In this document: piece by piece, positions 7,448 through 13,620 of the stretch
How the letters are laid out: each line of letters starts with the position of its first letter
How positions within the stretch are numbered: position 1 is the first letter of the stretch
NCBI GenBank assembly: GCA_913043185.1
Contig: CAJWMI010000050.1
Location: 1-13,620 of the forward strand
Source of the DNA: an uncultured Fidelibacterota bacterium
GTDB lineage: Bacteria; Marinisomatota; Marinisomatia; Marinisomatales; UBA1611
Length of the DNA stretch: 13,620 bases
Direction: 5' to 3'
Position numbers and translations under genes: made by a program
The notes under the pieces: model-generated
Database searches by the model: none
What the model saw: only the letters and a program-made list of their open reading frames with translations
What the model was told of the DNA's origin: nothing

Positions 7448-7448
7448 T

Positions 7449-8228
7449 GTGGTTTTAATAAAAGATCTTCAAGAAAAGCTAAGATTTAATGGAACAACTG
7501 GTATAATTCTTGGTTCCGGTTTAGGTTCTTTAGCAGATGCATTAAATGAAAAAATTTCTATATCGTATAATGATATTGAATCCTTTCCTGTTTCTACAGT
7601 AAGTGGTCATAATAGTGATTTTGTTTCGGGTTTTTATGATAACAATCAGCTTTTGCTTGCCAGAGGAAGGTTCCACTTTTATGAAGGTTTTGATCTAAAC
7701 AAAATCACTCTTCCGGTTAAAGTTTTTAATCAATTAGGTGTAAAAAATATTATTATAACAAATTCATCTGGAAGCATGAAAATAAAAAATGCGCCTGGAA
7801 CACTAATGATAATTAATGGGCACTACGACTGCACGTTTATTGAAGGCAGCTCAATGCCGATATTAAAAGAAGGGGAAGAGTACTATAGCTCAATAATGAT
7901 TAAAAAGGCTAAAAAGGCAGCAGCAATGAATAGTATCAAATTATTGAAAGGTAAATACTGTTGGACTATGGGGCCAGCATATGAAACGCCGGCAGAAATA
8001 AAATTTTTAAGAAAACTTGGTGGCGATGCTGTTGGAATGAGCACAGTACCAGAAATTGAATATGCAAAAAAATTGAATATGAATATTCTTGTTATCTCTG
8101 CTCTAACAAACTTTGCTGCTGGTTTAAAAGATACTATATTAACTCACGAAGATGTTTTAGTTAATGCAAAAAAAATAGGGCAGGATTTTTCAAAACTTCT
8201 TTTAGAGACAGTTAAAAATCTAGATTGA
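7449..8228 (+). CDS. divergent purine nucleoside phosphorylase (PNP/MTAP family)
   Basis: A 259-residue member of the trimeric PNP/MTAP family, which splits purine nucleosides with phosphate into base and (deoxy)ribose-1-phosphate. Recognisable sites are the phosphate loop GSGLGS (22-27), SGHN (52-55), GRFHFYEG (73-80), GPAYETPAE (175-183, Glu179 being the usual purine-binding Glu), VGMSTVPE (195-202, Met197) and LTNFAAG (219-225, Asn221). Two features are unusual. The common NAAGG reads NSSGS (105-109). The region after INGHYD (122-127) is about ten residues shorter than in human PNP and lacks the NPLxGPN and RFPxMS blocks, the latter carrying the Phe lent by the neighbouring subunit. Substrate range may therefore differ; a methylthioadenosine or other nucleoside substrate is possible. 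The start is GTG 7449, one base after the rlmN stop; the ATG at 7447 is out of frame. Confidence 0.87.
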   Translation: MVLIKDLQEKLRFNGTTGIILGSGLGSLADALNEKISISYNDIESFPVSTVSGHNSDFVSGFYDNNQLLLARGRFHFYEGFDLNKITLPVKVFNQLGVKNIIITNSSGSMKIKNAPGTLMIINGHYDCTFIEGSSMPILKEGEEYYSSIMIKKAKKAAAMNSIKLLKGKYCWTMGPAYETPAEIKFLRKLGGDAVGMSTVPEIEYAKKLNMNILVISALTNFAAGLKDTILTHEDVLVNAKKIGQDFSKLLLETVKNLD

Positions 8229-8231
8229 ATA

Positions 8232-9398
8232 ATGAAAATAAATATCAATAAAGAAATCCAAAAAATAAGTGATGATATTTATACATATAGAAGAGACTTC
8301 CACCAAAATCCAGAGCTTAGTTTCCAAGAATATCGTACCGCAGAAACTATCTCGCATTATTTGGATAGTTTTGGCATTACTCATAAAACAAATATTGGGG
8401 GAACAGGTATTGTCGGAGAAATAGATTTTGGAGAAGGGCCCACGATTGCATTAAGAGCGGACATGGATGCATTACCTATTCAAGAGACAGGTGATTTAGA
8501 ATATAAATCAAAAAATGAAGGTGTTATGCATGCGTGTGGACATGATGGACATATGGCAATATTACTTGGCACGGCGAATGTTTTATCAAAAAACAAAAAA
8601 ATTAAAAAAGGTAAAATCAGATTTATTTTTCAACCTGCAGAAGAAGGTGGCGGTGGTGCGAGATATATGATTGAAGCTGGTTGTCTTGAAGGAGTAGATG
8701 AAATATACGGACTGCATCTTTGGAACTATCAACCTTTAGGTGAGATTGGTGTCAAAGAAGGGCCTATTATGGCAGCAGCAGATATGTTTGACATAATTGT
8801 AAGAGGAAAGGGAGGGCATGGAGCTACCCCTCAAGGTACTATTGATGCAATAGTGGTTGCCAGTCACTTGGTTACTGCATTACAGACTATTGTTAGCAGG
8901 GATACTAATCCGTTAGAAAATACTGTGGTAACAATTGGGGAAATTAGCGGAGGTGAAAACTTTAATGTTATTGCTGATCAGGTAAAGCTTTCAGGGACAA
9001 CTCGAGCCTACACCGAAAAAAACCGTATTATGATTAAAAATAGAATGAAAGATATAATTGATGGCGTTTCAAAAGCATTCGGCTCGGAAATAGTGCTTAA
9101 TTATAAAGACGGGTATCCACCAACAATTAACCATAAGCTTCCTACAAAACATATTCTAGATTCAGCATCTCAGGTGGTAGGGAAAGGCGCTGGATTTCCT
9201 TATCTTTCTATGGGGGGTGAAGATTTTTCGTACTATCTACAAAATGTCCCGGGCTGTTTTTTCTTTATTGGTTCAGCTCCAGATGAGAAAGACACCTTAT
9301 CCACTCCTCATCACTGTTCACACTTTAACATTGATGAGCGTGCATTGTTAGTTGGAGCATCTGTCTATATGAATCTTATAAAAAATATTCTAGGTTGA
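8232..9398 (+). CDS. M20-family amidohydrolase (N-acyl amino acid / hippurate hydrolase type)
   Basis: A 388-residue zinc-dependent hydrolase of the M20D group, whose members remove acyl groups from N-acyl amino acids, hippurate or indole-acetyl amino acids. Expected metal and catalytic residues are visible: Cys102 and His104 in HACGHDGH (100-107), Glu137/Glu138 in QPAEEGG (134-140), His162 in GLHLW, and the C-terminal His360/His361 in TPHHCSHF. The dimerisation domain carries GKGGHGATP (192-200) and SRDTNPLE (222-229). MGGEDFSYYL (327-336) is the typical last-third motif. There is no signal peptide, so it is cytosolic. ATG 8232 lies three bases after the phosphorylase stop, and the next gene overlaps its end. 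It probably salvages acylated amino acids or short peptides, but the exact substrate cannot be deduced. Confidence 0.93.
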   Translation: MKININKEIQKISDDIYTYRRDFHQNPELSFQEYRTAETISHYLDSFGITHKTNIGGTGIVGEIDFGEGPTIALRADMDALPIQETGDLEYKSKNEGVMHACGHDGHMAILLGTANVLSKNKKIKKGKIRFIFQPAEEGGGGARYMIEAGCLEGVDEIYGLHLWNYQPLGEIGVKEGPIMAAADMFDIIVRGKGGHGATPQGTIDAIVVASHLVTALQTIVSRDTNPLENTVVTIGEISGGENFNVIADQVKLSGTTRAYTEKNRIMIKNRMKDIIDGVSKAFGSEIVLNYKDGYPPTINHKLPTKHILDSASQVVGKGAGFPYLSMGGEDFSYYLQNVPGCFFFIGSAPDEKDTLSTPHHCSHFNIDERALLVGASVYMNLIKNILG

Positions 9399-10291
9399 AA
9401 ATGTATTTCATCATTTTTGGAATTTTTCCAATTTTGATTAGTGCGCAGGTGCTAGTTACAGACCTGGTTGATGCGGTTAATTCTGGTGGTAGCCTAATCA
9501 AATATTTAGAAAAAGATTCAGTCCCCTATACTGGTGAAGTGTTTAATTATTATAATAATGGGGTTAAAGAATTGAAAGGAAATTATAATCGGGGATTAAA
9601 AGAAGGAAAGTGGGTTTGGTGGCATACCAATGGTAAAAGGCATAAAGTAGGATACTACAAAAACTCTGTTGAAGATAGTCTGTGGCAGTGGTGGTTTTCA
9701 AAGGGGCAATTAAAAACAAGAGGTGAATATGTCGATGGTAAAAAAGAAGGCAGGTGGAGCGAATGGTATAATAATGGAAAGTTGTTTTACTCTTTTTCAT
9801 ATACCAATGACAGATTAAATGGTAAATGTATTGAAAGATATAAAAACGGAAAAAAGAAATCCGAGATACTATACCGTAAGGGTGTCAAAAGTGGAATTGA
9901 CAAATTGTGGACAGAACGAGGGTTGCCTGACTATGAATATAGGTGGAAAGATGGAGTCAAAGACGGTCTCCAAACTGACTGGAGTGAGACGGGTTTGATT
10001 ATATATAAACATCATTATTCAAAAGGTATTTTTCATGGCGAATTCATAGAATATTTTGATGATGGTCAAGAATCAATTGTTGGGAGATATAAAACAGGGA
10101 ATAAAATAGGACCATGGACTTGGAAATATAAAGATGGCTTGGTCGCACTAAGTGGAAACTATAAAAATAATATTCCAGTAGGATCTTGGTATTGGATAAG
10201 AGCTAATAAATCAGAGATGGTAACCGTGGATACACCCGATGTGGATTGGGTGAACAAAAGAATTAGAGAATGGGAAAAAATTAATAATTAG
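9395..10291 (+). CDS. secreted MORN-repeat (YwqK-like) protein
   Basis: A 298-residue protein made almost entirely of tandem MORN-2 repeats of about 22-24 residues, each with a pattern like Y-x-N-G-K...G-x-Y-x-x-G-x-K-x-G-x-W, from about residue 45 to 280. Many repeats are rich in Trp and Tyr (VWWHTNGK, LWQWWF, WSEWYNNGK, GPWTWKY). The N-terminus MKMYFIIFGIFPILISA is a Sec signal peptide, probably cut after Ala17, so the protein is exported. The listed start is TTG 9395, which overlaps the M20 stop and keeps a Lys in the signal peptide. ATG 9401, with AGG six bases before it, is an equally possible start. Databases often label such proteins 'YwqK family antitoxin', but no toxin is adjacent, so I do not adopt that. 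It ends with a four-base convergent overlap with ggt. Function unknown; surface binding or structure is plausible. Confidence 0.85.
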   Translation: MKMYFIIFGIFPILISAQVLVTDLVDAVNSGGSLIKYLEKDSVPYTGEVFNYYNNGVKELKGNYNRGLKEGKWVWWHTNGKRHKVGYYKNSVEDSLWQWWFSKGQLKTRGEYVDGKKEGRWSEWYNNGKLFYSFSYTNDRLNGKCIERYKNGKKKSEILYRKGVKSGIDKLWTERGLPDYEYRWKDGVKDGLQTDWSETGLIIYKHHYSKGIFHGEFIEYFDDGQESIVGRYKTGNKIGPWTWKYKDGLVALSGNYKNNIPVGSWYWIRANKSEMVTVDTPDVDWVNKRIREWEKINN

Positions 10292-11982
10292 TATCCTATT
10301 GCAGAAGTTTCATCTCTGCAATCACCACCACCATATAGCCTATCATCAGATATGATAATACCATTTGCTACACCCATGTAAGGATCACTATCGTATAGTT
10401 TAATTATATGCCCACGTGATTCTAGGTTTTTGATAATATCTTTGCTCAGACCGTTTGGTTCGATATAGATCGTGTTTGCAGGGAGCCACTGATGATGAAA
10501 TCTAGGTGCACATACAGCCTCTTTTATGTCCATATCATGGACAAATACATTTAATATGCACTGTAAAACGGTTGTAATAATCTTTGATCCACCAGGCGAT
10601 CCAATTGTCATGATTGGAATTCCATCATACATTAAGATCGTTGGTGTCATTGAACTGAGGGGTCTTTTGTTAGGCTCAATTGCGTTCGCTTTATCGCCAA
10701 CAAGGCCCCAGGTGTTAGATGTACCCGGCTTGATAGAGAAATCGTCCATCTCATTATTTAATAAAAATCCAGCACCTTCTACAACATGTTTATTGCCAAA
10801 GTTCGTGTTCAGTGTAGTAGTAATAGCAACCGCGTTACCCTCTTTGTCTACAACAGAATAGTGTGTAGTCTCTGTACTTTCATTATCATTAAAACTACCT
10901 GGAAATACTTTATTGCTTGGGATAATATTTTTAATAGAAATATTTGACATTCTTTTTTTTGCATAATCTTTTGATAAAAACATATTCCTAGGGTTATTCC
11001 AATAATCCGGATCTCCGAGATGCTGAGCTCTATCAGCATAGGCGTGTTTAGCGACTTCTGATAAAAGATGTACATAGTCTGCTGAGTTCCAGCCCAGAGT
11101 GTCAATTTCAAAATTTTCGAGTGCATTCAGCATATGTATAAGTAAAAGGCCTCCTGAACTAGGAGGCCCCATTGAGATGATCTCAATATCTCTAAATGAA
11201 CCAATCACAGGTTCACGATATACAGAACTGTATTTTTCAAGATCATATGCAGTGATCAGGCCATTGCTTTTTTGCATCTCTTTTACAATTAGATCAGCTG
11301 TGAGTCCTTTGTAAAAGCCATCTATACCATTTTTTGCTATACGTTTTAATGTTTTAGCCAGATCTTTTTGTATAAAAAGATCACCCTGTTTCCATGGCCT
11401 ATTATCTTTTCGAATAAAGATTTTTGATGCAGCCTTGTTTGATGCAAAGTCATCTCTATAGCTGTTGAATAATTCAGCCTGATAATAGGATAATAAAAAG
11501 CCTTTTTCTGCTAGTCTAATTGCTGAAGATAGTAGTCGTTGTAGGCGAATATTACCTGAGCCATGATCAGACCATGCACTCAGGAGACCATGCACAGTCC
11601 CGGGAACACCACTTGAGGCTCTTGTACTAAGGGACATACCTGGGATCACAGAACCATTGTTATCTAAAAACATATCTCTATCTGATCTTGAAGGGGCTTT
11701 TTCCCGATGATCTTGAGAAAAAATCTTGCCATCAGATGTTGCCCCTATTATAAAACCTCCTCCACCTAAATTTCCATTTTCTGGGCAGGTAACAGCTAGT
11801 GTAAAACCAATAGCAACTGCTGCGTCTATTGCATTTCCGCCTTTTTTTAGAATAGTCACTCCAGCCTCTGAGGCATGTGCGCTTGTAGAGACGACCATAC
11901 CATTCTCGCCAAAAACAGGGTTCGGAGAGGCAGCGTATAAAGAGCTAATAACCGTAATTAGAAGCAATATATATATATTCAT
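10288..11982 (-). CDS. ggt: gamma-glutamyltranspeptidase / glutathione hydrolase
   Basis: A 564-residue N-terminal nucleophile hydrolase that cleaves itself into two subunits and then splits gamma-glutamyl bonds, for example in glutathione. Residues 1-17 are a signal peptide (ILLLITVISSLYA), so it acts in the periplasm or outside. The self-processing site is at Thr372 of TTHYSVVD (372-379), which becomes the N-terminal catalytic Thr of the small subunit. Thr390, 18 residues later, matches the assisting Thr409 of E. coli. Other matching sites are Arg93 in HREKAP (glutamyl carboxylate), NNEMDDF (409-415), PLSSMTP (441-447, Ser443/444) and GSPGG (461-465, oxyanion hole). It appears complete and active. 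The gene starts 16 bases after the glyQS stop, so it is likely the third gene of the topA-glyQS-ggt run. It lacks a clear Shine-Dalgarno sequence. Confidence 0.96.
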   Translation of the reverse strand: MNIYILLLITVISSLYAASPNPVFGENGMVVSTSAHASEAGVTILKKGGNAIDAAVAIGFTLAVTCPENGNLGGGGFIIGATSDGKIFSQDHREKAPSRSDRDMFLDNNGSVIPGMSLSTRASSGVPGTVHGLLSAWSDHGSGNIRLQRLLSSAIRLAEKGFLLSYYQAELFNSYRDDFASNKAASKIFIRKDNRPWKQGDLFIQKDLAKTLKRIAKNGIDGFYKGLTADLIVKEMQKSNGLITAYDLEKYSSVYREPVIGSFRDIEIISMGPPSSGGLLLIHMLNALENFEIDTLGWNSADYVHLLSEVAKHAYADRAQHLGDPDYWNNPRNMFLSKDYAKKRMSNISIKNIIPSNKVFPGSFNDNESTETTHYSVVDKEGNAVAITTTLNTNFGNKHVVEGAGFLLNNEMDDFSIKPGTSNTWGLVGDKANAIEPNKRPLSSMTPTILMYDGIPIMTIGSPGGSKIITTVLQCILNVFVHDMDIKEAVCAPRFHHQWLPANTIYIEPNGLSKDIIKNLESRGHIIKLYDSDPYMGVANGIIISDDRLYGGGDCRDETSAIGY

Positions 11983-11998
11983 AAAACTGAAGTATTGA

Positions 11999-13324
11999 TT
12001 AAACCAGGCTCGACTGAATTATATTTAAAATATCATCGATTGCAATACGATCTTGCTTTTGAGTATCTCTGTGGCGAAGGGTAACTGTATTATCTTCCAT
12101 TGTCTGATGGTCAACTGTGATTCCATATGGTGTACCAGCTTCGTCTTGCCTATAATAACGTTTTCCAATAGACCCTTGCTGGTCAAATAGAATATTAAAA
12201 TGAGGTCTTAGGATATCTACGATAGCCCTTGCTTTTTCTGGGAGACCGTCTTTTTTTACTAGTGGACAGATAACTGCTTTAATAGGGGCAATTTTGGGAT
12301 GTAATTTCATTACAGTGCGATTATTTTCAGTATCTTCCCAGTATGCATCTGAAAGAACTGCCAGCATCATTCTATTGAGTCCAGCAGATGTTTCTATTAT
12401 GTATGGGAGATATCGTTCATTCGCTACTTGATCAAAGTATTTTAAATTTTTCCCTGAATATTCTTCATGCCTTGCTAGATCAAAATCTGTTCGATTATGA
12501 ATCCCTTCAACCTCAGACCATCCGAAAGGAAAATTATATTCTATGTCCCAGGCCTCTTTTGCATAGTGAGCTAGCTCCCCTTCAACATGTTCATGAAATC
12601 TGATATTTTTTTCATTTATACCTAAAGTTTCAGTATAAAAATTTTCCCGTTTCTCTTTCCACTCTCTCATTGCCTCATTATCATTTCCAGGCTTAACAAA
12701 ATACTGCATTTCCATTTGCTCAAACTCACGGGTTCTAAAAATAAAATTTCTAGCAATAATCTCATTGCGAAATGCTTTTCCGATCTGTGCTATTCCAAAA
12801 GGGATTTTCATTCTGGTTGACCCTTGGACTAGTTGATAGTTTACATAGATGCCTTGTGCTGTTTCTGGTCTTAAGTATGCAGTGGAGCCTGATTCTTCTA
12901 TAGGACCGACTTGAGTCTTGAACATTAAGTTAAACTGTCGAGGAGAGGTCATCATTCCAGTCGTTCCACATTTCGGACATTTTATTTTATTCCATTTTTC
13001 ATTTTCTATATCATCTGATAATTCATCGGCACGATATCTTGACTTACATTGTTTACAATCAACAAGTGGATCGTGGAATTCACCAACGTGCCCAGAGGCT
13101 TCCCAAATTTTTGGATGCATCAATATTCCACTGTCTAGGCCAACAATATTTTCATGAATTTGAGTCATTTCTCGCCACCAATAGCTTGCAATATTGTTCT
13201 TGAGTTCTACACCAAGTGGTCCATAATCATAGACGGCACCAAAGCCTCCATATATTTCTGAACTTTGATAAACGAACCCTCTTTGTTTGCAAAGTGAAAC
13301 TATTTTTTCTATAGTTTTATTCAT
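11999..13324 (-). CDS. glyQS: glycyl-tRNA synthetase, single-chain class II
   Basis: A 441-residue homodimeric class II synthetase that charges tRNA-Gly, of the eukaryote/archaea-like single-chain type rather than the alpha2beta2 GlyQ-GlyS type. The N-terminus has YGGFGAVYDYGPLG (25-38). A zinc site is formed by Cys90/Cys93 and Cys116/Cys119. The core shows LRPETAQGIYVNY (151-163) and motif 2 across FRNEI and RTREFEQMEMQYF (185-209). Motif 3 is ETSAGLNRMMLAVL (311-324), where Asn replaces the acidic residue often found before Arg. The anticodon-binding domain spans about 345-441 (KAVICPLVKK, GTPYGITVDHQT). Its ATG overlaps the topA stop as ATGA, so the two are coupled. No T-box leader is possible, since the upstream DNA is topA coding sequence. 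Identification is firm. Confidence 0.97.
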   Translation of the reverse strand: MNKTIEKIVSLCKQRGFVYQSSEIYGGFGAVYDYGPLGVELKNNIASYWWREMTQIHENIVGLDSGILMHPKIWEASGHVGEFHDPLVDCKQCKSRYRADELSDDIENEKWNKIKCPKCGTTGMMTSPRQFNLMFKTQVGPIEESGSTAYLRPETAQGIYVNYQLVQGSTRMKIPFGIAQIGKAFRNEIIARNFIFRTREFEQMEMQYFVKPGNDNEAMREWKEKRENFYTETLGINEKNIRFHEHVEGELAHYAKEAWDIEYNFPFGWSEVEGIHNRTDFDLARHEEYSGKNLKYFDQVANERYLPYIIETSAGLNRMMLAVLSDAYWEDTENNRTVMKLHPKIAPIKAVICPLVKKDGLPEKARAIVDILRPHFNILFDQQGSIGKRYYRQDEAGTPYGITVDHQTMEDNTVTLRHRDTQKQDRIAIDDILNIIQSSLV

Positions 13325-13620
13325 TTCTTTTTTCTTTTTCTTTTACGAGGTTTTTTTGGAGCTGCTCTTTTTATGTTAATCAGAGTTATTGCCTCCTGCA
13401 GGGTCAAAGATCCAGGGTCATGATCGGATTTTAGTGCGGCATTTACTTTCCCGTCAGAAACATATGGCCCATACCTGCCTTCTTTTAGGATGAGATTCTC
13501 ACCGGTTTCAGGATGTTTCCCAAGAGTTCTAAGTTCGCTGGAACCTTTTTTAGATTTACTTAATATTTCAACCGCTTGATCGACTGTAACATTTAATGGG
13601 GTTATATCGCCTATAAGTCG
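13321..13620 (-). CDS. topA: DNA topoisomerase I, C-terminal end (partial)
   Basis: The last 99 codons of a type IA topoisomerase, the enzyme that relaxes negative supercoils. The gene begins beyond the window, so the toprim and active-site Tyr regions are not visible. The fragment contains typical TopA C-terminal repeat wording: GDITPLNVTVDQAVEILS, then LGKHPETGENLILKEGRYGPYVSDGK, then SLTLQEAITLIN. It ends in a strongly basic tail (KRAAPKKPRKRKRKK), a common DNA-binding feature of TopA ends. Its TGA stop overlaps the glyQS ATG as ATGA. I could not judge zinc fingers or full length. Confidence 0.93.
   Translation of the reverse strand, partial: RLIGDITPLNVTVDQAVEILSKSKKGSSELRTLGKHPETGENLILKEGRYGPYVSDGKVNAALKSDHDPGSLTLQEAITLINIKRAAPKKPRKRKRKKK

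Noticed and set aside
9395..10291. Toxin-antitoxin system suggested by the YwqK family label
   Set aside because: The protein has an export signal and there is no toxin-like neighbour; the next gene, on the opposite strand, is ggt.
10526..10861. 111-residue plus-strand open frame inside ggt
   Set aside because: It is antisense to conserved ggt coding sequence, including the catalytic region, and looks like a shadow frame.
10848..11126. 92-residue minus-strand frame within ggt
   Set aside because: It is an out-of-frame reading of the ggt gene, which is intact across this region; there is no sign of a frameshift.
13321..13370. T-rich tract resembling a terminator on the plus strand
   Set aside because: On the minus strand it encodes the Lys/Arg-rich tail of topA, and no stable hairpin precedes it.

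Overview
This window reads as a compact, AT-rich chromosomal segment of a Gram-negative-like bacterium. Evidence for that cell type is a lipoprotein with a clear lipobox, and Sec-type signal peptides on the MORN-repeat protein and on gamma-glutamyltransferase. Single-chain glycyl-tRNA synthetase, a short cytosolic DUF58 protein paired with MoxR, and very tight gene packing would fit the FCB-type lineages, possibly marine candidate phyla such as Marinimicrobia. That placement is a low-confidence inference from gene style. There is no mobile element, CRISPR array, tRNA or rRNA gene, and no gene-free stretch over about 110 bases.

Layout. (1) Positions 1-2221, minus strand: a calcineurin-like metallophosphoesterase, a group I cysteine desulfurase and the 5' part of mnmA, the last two overlapping by ATGA. 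The desulfurase and MnmA form a sulfur relay for 2-thiouridine in tRNA wobble positions. (2) Positions 2222-4389, plus strand: a divergent intergenic region holding a perfect 10-bp inverted repeat, then a PfkB-family kinase and a TPR lipoprotein. (3) Positions 4395-6294, minus strand: a MoxR AAA+ ATPase followed by a DUF58 protein. The DUF58 gene may start at an ATT codon one base after the moxR stop. (4) Positions 6401-10291, plus strand: rlmN, a divergent purine nucleoside phosphorylase, an M20 amidohydrolase and a secreted MORN-repeat (YwqK-like) protein, packed with gaps of 0-3 bases. (5) Positions 10288-13620, minus strand: the 3' end of topA, glyQS (ATGA overlap) and ggt.

Together the genes cover translation and tRNA/rRNA modification (mnmA, cysteine desulfurase, rlmN, glyQS), nucleoside salvage (phosphorylase, perhaps the PfkB kinase), peptide or amide scavenging (M20 enzyme, ggt), DNA topology (topA) and an envelope or chaperone-like module (MoxR-DUF58, TPR lipoprotein). 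Most are housekeeping genes. The points most worth a second look are the apparent ATT start of the DUF58 gene, the purine nucleoside phosphorylase that lacks a normally conserved active-site segment, the inverted repeat beside the PfkB start codon, and the secreted MORN-repeat protein. I see no clear new multi-gene system.
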